Below, piece by piece: positions 11,460 to 22,240 of a stretch of 64,000 nucleotides of DNA (within the stretch, counting starts at the first letter, position 1; each line of letters starts with the position of its first letter). The notes under the pieces are model-generated. The model was not told the DNA's origin and searched no databases. It saw only the letters and a program-made list of their open reading frames with translations. The DNA is taken from contig JBITNC010000001.1 in NCBI GenBank assembly GCA_050084985.1, forward strand, positions 35,898,001 to 35,962,000. The letters run 5' to 3'. The position numbers and the translations under genes were made by a program. The stretch is from Nageia nagi. Its lineage: Eukaryota; Pinophyta.

Positions 11460-12200
11460 GGGTACGTACACATTAATACTTTTTATCTTGTCTACTTATG
11501 CTCTCCCTTTGTGCTTCGTGCGATCTAAGGTGACCAGAATAGACTGGATAAGAAGGAGTAATTAATTCTTTCTTTTCTTTCACATTCACACTATCATTAA
11601 TTTGGTTAATTTATCCATACATAATGACCTCTTACCAAGTTTTCCCTTACCACTCCATTGGAGGTCGAAGGGATATGTGACTAGTAAGAGGAGGTAATTT
11701 ATTACACATAATACTTCCACAATTGGAAGGAGTAAATGAATCACACTTAATTTGGAATGAACTTAAGGTAAATAAATTGAGTTTTGGGTAGTATAAATCA
11801 TATTAAAAGGTTAATGAATTGGAGGGATTCGAATACACTAAGTACTTTCACTTAACAAAGTATGCTCTCACTTTTGCGCTTCAAGCGATCCTAAGTGATC
11901 AGAAATAAGTTAAGTGAAAGAGGTAAAATTTATTCACATATTATTTGGAAATATACTTCACATAACACTCTTAAAGATGTCTTCCCTTACCACTCCATTT
12001 GAGGTTGAAGGGATATGTGACTCTTGGAGGAGTAATTGAACCTCACTTAATTAATTTATCTACACTTAATGGCTTTTTACTAAGTCTGCTCTTACCACTC
12101 CATTAGAGGTCAAAGAGATATGTGACTAGTAAGAAGAGGGAATTTATCACATATAAAACTTCCACAGTTGGAAGGAGTTAATGAAATCATTAAGAGGTTG
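11460..12200 (+). repeat. Repeated blocks in element C leader
   Basis: A block with CTTACCACTCCATT, then GAGGTC and GATATGTGACT, occurs at about 11645, 11987 and 12093. A second block, GTGCTTCGTGCGATC or GCGCTTCAAGCGATCC followed by GTGA(C/T)CAGAAT, occurs at about 11511 and 11876. The two alternate, suggesting duplication of a unit of some 350 bases. The stretch is non-coding and lies between the primer site and gag, where packaging signals would be expected. Confidence 0.75.
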
Positions 12201-12419
12201 GATAATGAATCACATTATAATTAAAAAAGAACAACAGGGTTTATTAAGATCAAGATTCACTTAAAATAAACTTTTGATTGAATCACATTAAAATAAGATA
12301 AGTAATTGGACATGAATGTTTGGGAGGGTAGTATGCATAAATGTATTTTACTTGTTTAAATGCATTTCATGAGGCCTTAAAGGAATTTTATCATTATGAG
12401 GTTTGTCTTGGTTGCACTT

Positions 12420-13808
12420 TTAAATTATGTTCCTTTTTCTATCAAAGTAAAACCAAAAATACAGAGACTATGGTCACATCTTGCCAAGTCAACTTTAGAT
12501 ACTTATTCTACTTTTGAGGTTGTGAAGAATGATTTTATATTGACATTGAAAAGCTTTTATCATACTTAGCAGAAATAGAACAATGTACCATACCTCTTTT
12601 TCAATCCTCAGAAAGCCTTATTAGATCCCATGGAGAGCTAAAGTATAGTTCTTCCATTCCTTCGCCCTCATCATGGGATGAGTTTGACATTGAAAATAAT
12701 GAGCCCATCATAAAGATTGAAAACTCATGACACATCTCATCAAATTAAAATCTTGTTGTGCATCTCCTTTGAGATTATCAAACCTAATGAATCCAATTTG
12801 TTAAGGGATGAATCGAGTATTAATGCCAAAGGCCTTGATGCAACATCCTATGCTAAATCATATGACCTCCTAGAGTTAGATACCTTGATGTCTTCACCCC
12901 AACCTTGGGATGAATATGATATTAAAGAGGAGGAGCTTGACATGAATCTTGAGGACCTTTCAGAACATTCCTTAGAATTTCAATTTCATTTTCCTCACCT
13001 TATTGAGGCCACAAGACCTTCTATCGATTCCCATGAATCTCATAATATTCTTGAGTTCAAGGATGAAACTTGTCCACTCTCATCATAGGTAGAAAGTGAA
13101 GAGCTTCACATAAGAATTAAAAAATCCATAGATTGTATTATTGAATCTCAAGAATTTTAATCACAAAGAAATGAAAAATATAAAAATAAAATTCCCAAAG
13201 CTAACACACATGAGCTTAGGAATGAACATCCATGTGGGGAAACAACACATCATGATAATGATACAAAATTTTATGAGGATGAATGTTGTTCAAACCCACT
13301 AAAAATACCTTCAAAATATCAAACTAGCTTGATGAAAAATTGGGAATGTGATAAAAAAGATAGCCCTATAACAAATAAATTACTTAGGAATATTTTCTAT
13401 GATGAAAAAGCTAAGAATATTTTGCAAAGGGAATCCCATAAACAACAACAAGTATGTTCTTCTAATGATCAACATGATAAAACCTTCAATGAGTTCGTCA
13501 AAGAAATGAGACAAGAAGATATAAGGCAAAAGCATGATGTAAAAGCTTATGCAAACCAAAAGAGTCAAGCTTGGGTGCAATTATCATCACCTCTCAATTA
13601 CCAAGTATGGAGATATCAAGACTCTTACTCTAATCAACAAAGAGAATTACCTCTTGAGAGTTTAGATTATCAACCTCAAAGTCCCTCTTCACAAGCTAGG
13701 ATAACTGACCCCACCTATCAAAAAACACTTCATAGGGCTAGGTCTTGTATGGAATATTTTGATAGAATGACCTTATATTCAGTAAGAACCTCACAAACAA
13801 ATCCTTAA
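12420..13808 (+). pseudogene. Element C ORF upstream of gag, unrecognised
   Basis: This region is largely open in connected frames: about 12420-12716 with stops, then 12717-13088 (123 codons, acidic, ELDTLMSSPQPWDEYDIKEE), then 13329-13808 (159 codons, polar, with QSWVQLSS-like and Tyr/Gln-rich segments). No enzyme or binding motif is seen. Tat-type elements often have a long poorly conserved stretch before the capsid region, and the position fits that. It could be the N-terminal part of a long Gag polyprotein broken by a few stops and frameshifts. Confidence 0.5.
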
Positions 13809-13928
13809 TGTAAGATTTCAAACAAATTCTTCTATGATCCTTACTCCTGTGAGAAACCCTCATCTCAAGAAAAATGTAGAAAAGCTTTAGCTAAATAATT
13901 TAGGGTAGGAGAGATACCCTCTTTTGTA

Positions 13929-14160
13929 GAGTTGGAGGCAAAGAGAAAACACATAGAGAGAGATTATGAAGAAACTATAAACTTTAGTAAAAGATATGAA
14001 GATGTTAGACGTAAGTTAGAAGAGGAAGCCAAACTTAAAGAAAAGAATATAGAACTCAAAGAAAAAGAAAAGCAAGAGCTTGACAAACAACGACAAATTT
14101 TTGATAAGGTAAAACAAGAAGTTCGAGATAGTTGGTTGCTTCATGAGAAGTCTCAATAAA
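13929..14160 (+). pseudogene. Element C coiled-coil segment before gag
   Basis: An open frame of 75 codons is almost entirely charged: MEAKRKHIERDYEETIN, then repeated KLEEEAKLKEKNIELKEKEK. Heptad-like spacing of Leu and Ile among Lys and Glu predicts a coiled coil, a common feature of the N-terminal half of plant Ty3 Gag proteins that oligomerise. It ends in TAA after HEKSQ and is followed by Ser-rich sequence leading to the capsid region. Confidence 0.6.
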
Positions 14161-14339
14161 ATAAAGTACAACCATCTACAACTCCTAGAAATCCAATGCA
14201 AGGGAATCATTTACCTTCTAATCTTCCATGATTATCATCTTCATCATTGTTATCAAGATTTCTTTCTGATGATGAATCTTATAATTCAAACCTGAAGTCA
14301 AAAAGAAACACCAATCATAGAAGATACCAAAAACATCCT

Positions 14340-15214
14340 TAGGGTAGATGGACAGATAATGAATTAGAGGATTTCATGAAGGATTTCATGAATAAAGAAA
14401 TGAACATATCAAGGTTCAAGAAGTTGACATATGATAATATTTGCAATGAACCCATTCATCCAAGTGTCCCTAAGAAGAAATTACCTTACAAATTTGAAAT
14501 ACCTAAGATAATTCCTTTTACAGGAAATAAGGATCCTAAGGAACATTTAAGGTGGTTTAAGTTTTCAAATTACCTAACTTATAATGATGAGGACTTGATG
14601 CTACATTTGTTCCCCATGATGCTTGCAGCCCAAGCCTTGGAATGGTATAATAATTTACCATGACATAGTATTTATTCATTTTCCCAATTGGCAAACTTGT
14701 TCTTACAACATTTTAGGATTTATATCAAAGAGGAATCTTCTATTACAGATCTTGTAGAACCAAAACAATATCAGAATGAATCAATTATTGACTTTGTTTC
14801 ATTGTGGAGGATATACTCTATGGCATGCCATATACCTTACCTCAGGAGGAGTTAGTTAAATTATTCAGTCAAAATTGTTTAAGGCCTATAGCTACTATAT
14901 TACAAATCCAACAACATAATACTCTCAAAAAAGTTATTGCTCAGGCAGTTATAATTGAGAAGGTCAAGATTAAATACGATGAAATAAAAATTATGAGAAA
15001 AGAAAAATATAACAAAAATGAGTATTGTAATTATCACCATCAAAGGGGTCATAGTACAAAAAATTGTCTAGCATTGAGAAATAGAACTCAAAATTCAATC
15101 AAAGATAATAACTTGGAAGTTGAAGACCATACTTCTATTTCAGATCAAAATTTTAAAAAATTATTAAGACTCACTTCCTTCATATCAAGTAAATACAGTA
15201 TCTATTGTACCTAA
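14340..15214 (+). pseudogene. Element C gag capsid and zinc knuckle
   Basis: The first frame (14376-14663) reads FMKDFMNKEM, FEIPKIIPFTGNKDPKEHL and FPMMLAAQALEWYNNLP, the start of a retrotransposon Gag capsid domain. After a stop and frameshift it continues with FSQLANLFLQHFR and a second open frame (14804-15214) ending in CNYHHQRGHSTKNC, a CX3HX4HX4C zinc-knuckle-like motif typical of plant Tat-type Gag. Gag coats the RNA. Unlike E, several hundred bases remain open, so C is less decayed. Confidence 0.8.
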
Positions 15215-15299
15215 TTACAGTCAAGTGACACCCACCTGGAATCCAAGTAATCAACCTATTGTAAGAATAGTTGGAGTTGATATTAGAACTTAAAACATA

Positions 15300-15920
15300 C
15301 AAGAAAAACAAATTGATATATCATATAATCAAAAATCCAAAATGCAAGTTCCTCCATTGATACATCAGCCTATAATTTCTTTTTATGACCGTGAGAGACA
15401 ACCAAACAAGGGACTTCAAGGGTTAGATCCACCTCTTCATGCAATCGGTAAAGTAAATGGTAAAATTGTTAAGGGGATATTAATAGATGAAGGGTCAGAT
15501 GTCAATATCATATCTACATTGGCATATCACAAATTGAATCTTCCCTTCTCTCATATTTCTTTACCATCATTAAAAATAAAGGCATTTAATAATGCCTTAT
15601 GTTCAACAATAGGGTCGATAGTGTTACCCATCACCATTGGATGTAAGACGATACAAACATCATTATATATCATTGAAGGGAACATTGAACAATATAATAT
15701 TCTTTTAGGTAGACTATGGATTCAAGAAATGGAATGTGTCCCATCTACATGTCATGGTTGTCTAAAATACATTCATGAGGGAGTACTCCATTGTGTACAA
15801 AGAGATGAAAATCCATACTCACATTATAATATTACAAAATCATTGAAAACGAAACCTCCTATGAAAAAGTCAAAGGGGAAAACATCATCCACCTTTGCTA
15901 GGCAAGTGCATAATCATTAA
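15300..15920 (+). pseudogene. Element C aspartic protease
   Basis: The open frame 15342-15920 (192 codons) holds a retropepsin-like domain: HAIGKVNGKIVKGILIDEGS with the active-site Asp near residue 49 in D-E-G-S (plant Tat elements usually have D-G-G-S or D-T-G-S), a hydrophobic beta core, and the C-terminal NILLGRLWIQEM near residue 119 where active relatives have I-L-L-G-R-P-W. It would process the Gag polyprotein. Apart from an upstream stop near 15291 the domain is unbroken. No reverse transcriptase follows. Confidence 0.8.
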
Positions 15921-15923
15921 GAT

Positions 15924-16145
15924 ATGATATGGAAATTAAAATCCAAAGATGATTACAATGATGGAATGCAATCATCGAAGCAACCTAAGAGGGTGGTAGA
16001 TCATATAATGAAAGAAAACCTAAAGCCTAAGTCAATAAAATACGATAAGTATGGACATCATGTTTATCATCATCAATTGGGGCATGATACTAAACATTGC
16101 CACCAATTAAATCATGCCCTTCATGATTTGATGGATGATAGATGA
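15924..16145 (+). pseudogene. Element C second zinc-knuckle-like module
   Basis: A frame of 73 codons directly after the protease ends with YDKYGHHVYHHQLGHDTKHC, then HQLNHALHDLMDD. The spacing H-X3-GH-X4-C followed by Q/L-rich helix matches the zinc knuckle at 15029-15069 and that of E (CTYHQRNGHATNFC). The first Cys appears to be replaced by Tyr. The module ends in TGA and nothing coding follows. Confidence 0.6.
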
Positions 16146-16959
16146 TTTGAAGTAGATATACCTTTATTGATAGATAACAATTTACGTCATCTACAAAATA
16201 CATACATACATTCCACATAATTAAACAATGATGAATTATGTTATTTGCTAAGGATATTCAATCTCCTTCACATCATTCACATTAGGGCAGCCGTCCCCCA
16301 TCTTACTTTTGATCTCCTCATGTTTTACATAGATCACATTGGGGCAGTTGCCCTTCATCAAAAACAAAAATCATTAAAACATGATTTAGAAATCACACAA
16401 ACATCAAAATATGATTAAAACTAAAATGATTATATCTGATAGGTTTATTGCATTTCCATGTCTTCCTCTTTTTCCACCTCATATTCATCCCCCATTATGT
16501 CAGAATATTTGAGTATCAGATTATATTCTAACAATTCATCAAGGCATATATACTATAAATTATCCATGATCACTTCCATACCATTATACAAATATGTTTA
16601 ATACTTATTGTAAAAGAAATAGTTTATGAAATTAATATTCTTATTGACTTTACCAACCTTCATCATGAAATGTTTTGAAACTTTGGATGATAAACAAACA
16701 TGACTATGATACACTTAAGGTTATTACGGACTCATACGCATTTTCACATTTTAAATAATCTTAAAACAGTCAAGAATGAGGTGTTACAAGAGCACGATTT
16801 CAAGCGAAAGTGTTACATGTTCATCCTATTATTCGCTTCACCTTGAACCCAAGAACCATTTGATAGTTTTTTTTAAAAAAAAGAGAGGTGAAAAGAGATG
16901 ACAAAAGTAAAAAAAAAAAAAGATTACTACATCATATCAATGATTCTTGGGTGATTACA

Positions 16960-17100
16960 ATATCCTCTACCGAGGCTATGGATGCCTGACTGGCAGTAGA
17001 GCAAGGTTGTAGGGGGATCGAGGGGTTAATCCTCATCGGGGCTATGGATGCCTATCTGGCAATGGGGCATACCTTACGAGTGGCACATGTCCATATTGGT
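16960..17100 (+). repeat. Tandem pair in element C tail
   Basis: Two units of about 70 bases share GCTATGGATGCCT and CTGGCA(A/G)T, preceded by TCCTC and followed by GAGCAAGG or GGGCATACC. The reverse complement of the pair is recognisable at 55031-55130 in F (GGTATCTATAGCCC and CTCTATTGCCATTC). Confidence 0.75.
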
Positions 17101-17594
17101 TAGCGACCTTCTTTCCTATGGACCTTTGTACGTTTCATATGGATGAACTAGCTTATATATTTTATGCTCTTGTGACATTTAGTTTGAGATTGTCTAGAGA
17201 TGGAAATAAACATCATTGCACACACATGAGTCTATGATAATTTTGAGAACATCATGACTTTGTTTTATATCATCTAAAGAAGAAAAAATCTAATGGTGAT
17301 TGGTTAATATGGTCAACTTGAATATTATGATCATTACATTTCTTCATCATCCCATGCCTCCATCCCATACTATTTATTATTACATAGTAATTAATATTAC
17401 ACTATATTTATCAATGCCTTGATGAGTTGATTAGTTTATCTCTCTAAATACTCAATACATCCTATGTCTATTCATTTGTTATACTATTTTCATATTAACA
17501 TCCACCATCGCCCCATACACATTATACTATACCAGCTTTCATATTTTATTATCCAACATCCATATATTTTCTAATCTATCTTTATCGATTATTA

Positions 17595-17965
17595 AATTAG
17601 AGGTGCTTCCATATTATTTGAGAAAAAGAGCAAGTAATTGCTCTCCCCATTAATATGGGAGTCAACATTGTTGTTGTTAAAACCTTTTGCTTCTATTCTT
17701 ATCTACAAGTTTAAGCAAAAAATTTTCCTTAGTCGATTGATAAAAGTCAACCCTAGAACATTGTTAAATTTTATAGCTTCCATTATTCTTTGAGATCGAG
17801 AATAAGAAATTATTCTTCTCATTGAATTGGAAGTCAATGTTCTTTTTCTATCATATCCCATCCATTTCAACCCCCTAGAACATCGTTAAAAAGCTTCCAT
17901 CATTCCTTAGGATCAAGAGTAAGAAATTGCTCTTCCCTTGGAATTAGAAGTTGATGTTCTTCTTC
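17595..17965 (+). repeat. Three-fold imperfect repeat in element C tail
   Basis: Units of about 120 bases repeat the order GCTTCCAT(A/C)ATT, GAGAATAAGAAATT or GAGTAAGAAATTGC, CTCTTCCC or CTTCTCATT, AAGT(C/T)(A/G)ATGTTCTT. The last two copies begin ACCCTAGAACATTG and CCCCTAGAACATCG. No coding pattern is seen. Confidence 0.65.
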
Positions 17966-19791
17966 CCTTTCCATTCATTATCATCTACCCATAAATTGAA
18001 TGTGTGTTACATCTTGTTCCATATCCTTTTGTACATTTATCAATAAAATAAAAAGTATTAGTAGCCAAGTTTGATAAATGATACAATCTAATACTGCAAT
18101 TTTTCAAATCATTATCCTTAAATTTGAAGATATTTAATAATATCAAAATCAACATTTAAAAAATAAAAATACAATAATAATCCCATACGTCTTTAATGGG
18201 ATAATTGTTATCGTCATATTCCTCATCATGAATCTTTGATGATATCAAATTATAAACAATTCCATCTTGAAATCTTTGATAATGATTTTTGCAAGAAATG
18301 ATAATGAAACCCATTCTGCTAGGGCAAATAGCAAAATTATCAAACATTAAAATGCTATCTACTTTGAAAAGACTCCACGTCACATACATGCTAATGGCAA
18401 AGATCCTATGGAATAAAGTGTTCCATGAAATAGCATATGTAAGCAAGCATGAGTACCTAGTAAGGTGTATAACTTGTTTTCAAAATACTTTGATTGCAAA
18501 AATTCAGAAAATTTATGTTTGATTATAACTTGGGGCAACTATGATTTCCATGATCCAAAGAAAATCATTTGCCTCTACCATCAATCAACAAAATCAGGAT
18601 TTAAAATATTCATACATAAGTTGATAAACTCAAGTGTACGAGTCTTGAATTAACCACTTACCAACCTCAGATATATTATCACTTACTTAGTAGCCTAGTG
18701 GTATTTGTATAAGTCTACAATGATAACATATTAGTTTGTTTGTATCTTCTTAAGATACATGACTATGTTTGCTCACCACATCATGTATCACATATGCATT
18801 TACATTTATGAAAAAATCATATGTGATTACACACAAGTGTCAACCATTTGTCATATTCATACATCACGTATATGTACTCGTGGGAATAAGTCAAAACATG
18901 AAGAAGATAACCGAATAAACATGCAAACTCAATCATAAACAATTTCATCATGAATCCTTGATAGGAAAAGCACCATTTATTGTTTATGATCTTACAATGA
19001 ATCACTAACTTGCCTAGTTCAAATCATGTGTCATGTTATGCATGTTTAGTCATCACTTATTGTTATACGTATTCAGAAAACACCAGTCATCAAAAAACAT
19101 GATTCCAAATGATTTTTTGTAAAACATATTCTTCTAGAGTAATAACATAATAATCAAAATTTAAATTAGTGCACACAAAGAGGACTTCATGTCATATACC
19201 TGACTTGGCTCCATACATTCCCTTGGGATAAACACAAGACACCCATGTAATGATATATGGGAACAAGCCTTTAGTACCTATTTGGTGTGCAACCAATGTG
19301 TGTTCAAAATACTTCAATTACAAAGCTCAAGAAATCATATTTGGATAATTGGGGTAAATACAACTTCCCATGACCTAAAATCAAACCTTATGTTCACCTA
19401 TAAATGATTGAAACAATAAGGTTAGAATCACTTGTACATTCATCTTACTTGTTCACTAGCTAATATGCATTAGTTTTTTGGATAGTCTATCATCATCATC
19501 ACTGACATCATTAGTCAGTTCAAAAGGGGCCATAATGCTAAGATTAGCACCACAATCAAAGTAAGCCTATGATCACATAGTAAGACCATGGCTACATCTC
19601 TCTTAAAATGTACCCAAAACATTGTTAATTACAAAATCAAAAATTATATGTCTACTCATGGTTAAGGTAATTAGGATTTCCTATAACCTAAAATAAGATA
19701 TTTATGCTCAATATGATTCTAAAAGACTTATGCAAAAGATCACCATGAAACCCATTCTGCTAGGTCAAAAGCAGAGAAAAATGAAAGATGA

Positions 19792-20225
19792 CTTGTATAT
19801 ACAAAACAAGCTTCCTATCACATACTCACTTCAGCATGCGAGACAAACTAGAGTCTTGTCACGCAACTACCATAAATAGCACATAGTATGGAGATAAACA
19901 CAAGAAAAGTTTTGATATATAACATCACTATCTCAAACTTGTATATACAAAACAAGCTTCCTATCACATACTTGCTTTGGCATGCAGAGACAAACTAGAG
20001 TCTTGTCATGCAACTGCCATAAACAGCACACAGTATGGAGATAAACACAAGTGAAGTTTTGATATACAACATCACTATCTCAAAATTGTATACATGAAAT
20101 AAGCTTACCATCACATACTCGCTTTGGTATGCAGAGACAAACTAGAGTCTTGTCATGCAACTACCATAAACAACACACAGTATGGAGATTGACATAAGTG
20201 TAGTTTTGATGTATTACAATATCAT
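19792..20225 (+). repeat. Three tandem copies of a 146-147 base unit
   Basis: Units start at 19792, 19938 and 20085 with (C/A)TTGTATA(T/C)A, and contain GACAAACTAGAGTCTTGTCA and CACA(C/T)AGTATGGAGAT in each. The first two are closest; the third fades after about 140 bases. The repeat lies in the non-coding tail of C. Confidence 0.9.
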
Positions 20226-20304
20226 TTTCAAAATGTATCAATTGCAAAAGTTAAAAGATCATATTCAGTCATGGCAAGGACTATCCTCATGACAAAACCA
20301 GATG

Positions 20305-20305
<1 letters not shown>

Positions 20306-20340
<35 letters not shown>
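20306..20340. repeat. (AT)n microsatellite
   Basis: Uninterrupted alternating A and T for about 33 bases in the tail of C. Confidence 0.95.
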
Positions 20341-20341
<1 letters not shown>

Positions 20342-20860
20342 AGTTTTGATTTAGAGAAGCTATAATTATATCCTACTAAAAGATCTTAAGCTTTATACGA
20401 AAAAAGATTTTGATGATATTTCTTAAAAATATCGTTAACATTTACAAATATCAAAGAAGATAAAATGTGATGTATCATTATTATAGGAGTTCATCTTGAA
20501 ACCCCATTGTCAGTACAAAGGACAACACCATCAAAACTCATATACTAAAGAAAACTTATACGGTACATGTGTGCTTAGACATGCAAAATGACATAATAGA
20601 AATGTCATGCAACTGTCACACAAGCTCAACACATTGTCATACCGAAAATAGTCACTTCTGAAGTATATTCAAATTTGTTTTCAAAACTAAATCAAATGTA
20701 AAATGAAAACACATTTTATCATAATTTGATCAAAATTTTGATTCATTTAAGAAATTGAGGCAAAACTTATATCATAAAAAAGCAACAATAAACAATAAAG
20801 CAATAAAGCTTCTCATTCTATATTTTTGAAATCATCAACCACATTTTTGGTTGATAATTC

Positions 20861-20874
20861 AAAAAGGGGCAAAA
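20861..20874 (+). promoter_or_regulatory. Element C polypurine tract
   Basis: AAAAAGGGGCAAAA directly precedes the TGTAGACAC start of the 3' LTR and would prime plus-strand synthesis. It is nearly identical to that of E at 40078-40090. Confidence 0.85.
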
Positions 20875-21763
20875 TGTAGACACTCAAAATAAACCCTACA
20901 TCTAGTTTAACAACATATAAACAAATAAAATAAGTATCTTTTTAACATATATCATACTAAAATAATCATAACTCTTTATACAAGCCTCAACCAAGCTTGA
21001 AAACTCCATTATTGGATATCTCTCATCGAGTACATGCAAAATGAGTGGTCACATGACCCCTTTTTGATAAAAATTGATTATTTTGGTCATTTTAATATTG
21101 TTATAAAAATTGAAAACTAGTCACCGGTGACCCAAAACAAACGTTGCATTTTTGTGATGATCACCGGCGTCCGCCTAGCAATCACCGTGACTCTGTAATA
21201 GTCGAACAAGAAACCAAAATAGTGAGAGAAAGTTGAAATGTTTCATTTTTCCAAGATGATGTGGATAGAGGGGATCAGTTATGACCTACAGGGGCTTTTC
21301 ACTTCCCCTTACCAGCCTTGGAACATCTCACCTAAAATCTATAAATACAAGCCAATACAAAGTAATAGGGACCCAACCCACCCAATTTTTGAAGTAGGGT
21401 AATGCTGCCAAAATCTTGTGAGCTCATACCTTTTATTTTTTTATGCTAGCTTCAATTTAATACATGTCATACATAGATGCTTTGATGTTATTGTGTTTTG
21501 CATGTGTGTAGGATTTACAGGTTGTTCATATCAAGGAGAGAAGCAAGCAAATCAAAAAACAATGGAGATCTAATACTCTTATTTTAGCAAATTGCATTTT
21601 TAAAAGTCCCTTCCAAGGGCAAATTGTAGTTTGAGCTGAAAATCAATATCAATTTACAATTACAACATTTTTACCTATTTCACATAATTTGAGGTTCAGT
21701 GAAGATTGAAGAATAATTGTATTTTATGTTATTCTACATTCTAGCTCTATTTTCACTGCAATA
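20875..21763 (+). repeat. Element C 3' LTR
   Basis: Copy of 10061-10952, with a TATA box at 21340-21347. The end reads TGCAATA where the 5' LTR has TGCAACA, so the terminal CA has become TA by one transition. The CTATT duplication follows directly. Confidence 0.94.
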
Positions 21764-22240
21764 CTATTAAGGATAAATTTTCCATAGTAGTCATGATGAA
21801 TTATTGGATGAACTGCATGGGGCAAGATATTTTTCCAAGTTGGACTTATGATCTGGGTATTACCAAATCCACTTCAAGGAGGAGGATATACAAAAAATTG
21901 CATTTGTACCCATGAGGGCCATTATGAGTTCTTGGTCACACCTTTTGGCCTCACAAATGCTCCATCTACATTTCAAAGTTTAATGAATCAAGTGTTTTTG
22001 CCCATTCCTTAGGAAGTTAATTTTAGTTTTCTTTGATGATATCTTGATCTACAATAAGACATGGCAAGAACATGTGGCACATGTTGACCAAACCTTACAA
22101 ATTTTTGAAAAACACCAACTATATGCAAAAAAATCAAAATGTTCATTTGGTAAGAGGAAAATTGACTACTTAGGCCATATTATATCTAAAGAGGGAATTA
22201 AGGTAGATCCATAAAAGATTACTAACATGTAGAACTAGTC
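21764..22240 (+). pseudogene. Element B reverse transcriptase, second part
   Basis: After element C the B reading resumes with TIKDKFS, then DELLDELHG-equivalent sequence with a frameshift, [16 protein letters not shown], and the palm motifs [16 protein letters not shown] (near 21945-21990) and FFDDILIY, which keeps both catalytic Asp residues. The block ends with thumb sequence equivalent to LGHIIS. A TGA replaces the Arg of the conserved L-D-L-R-S block near 21849, and the same TGA is present in B2. Several other stops and two or three frameshifts inactivate it. Confidence 0.85.

Larger units (their letters stand above)
16146..20874 (+). other. Element C long non-coding tail
   Basis: About 4.7 kb between the last coding frame and the 3' LTR show no polymerase, RNase H or integrase motif in any frame I could follow. 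It holds several repeat groups listed separately. A block at about 16650-17235 is conserved in reverse complement at about 54905-55390 in element F, so it belongs to the family and is not a private insertion. Open frames on both strands near 18156-18653 overlap each other and show no motif. Confidence 0.7.
10061..21763 (+). mobile_element. Element C: non-autonomous gag-protease LTR retrotransposon
   Basis: C has LTRs of 892 bases (10061-10952) and 889 bases (20875-21763) that are much more alike than those of B, a perfect CTATT target duplication, a primer site beginning TGGTGCTAGAAGG and a purine tract AAAAAGGGGCAAAA. Inside are a long leader with repeats, a gag-like region with coiled coil and zinc knuckle, a protease, and a second zinc-knuckle-like module. 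No reverse transcriptase, RNase H or integrase motif is visible in 16146-20860. C is therefore a gag-pro-only element that would need polymerase and integrase from elsewhere. Its LTR start and purine tract match those of Tat element E. Confidence 0.93.

Noticed and set aside
18156-18653. Overlapping open frames in the tail of C as an extra gene
   Set aside because: Frames overlap on opposite strands, have no motif and no counterpart in F.
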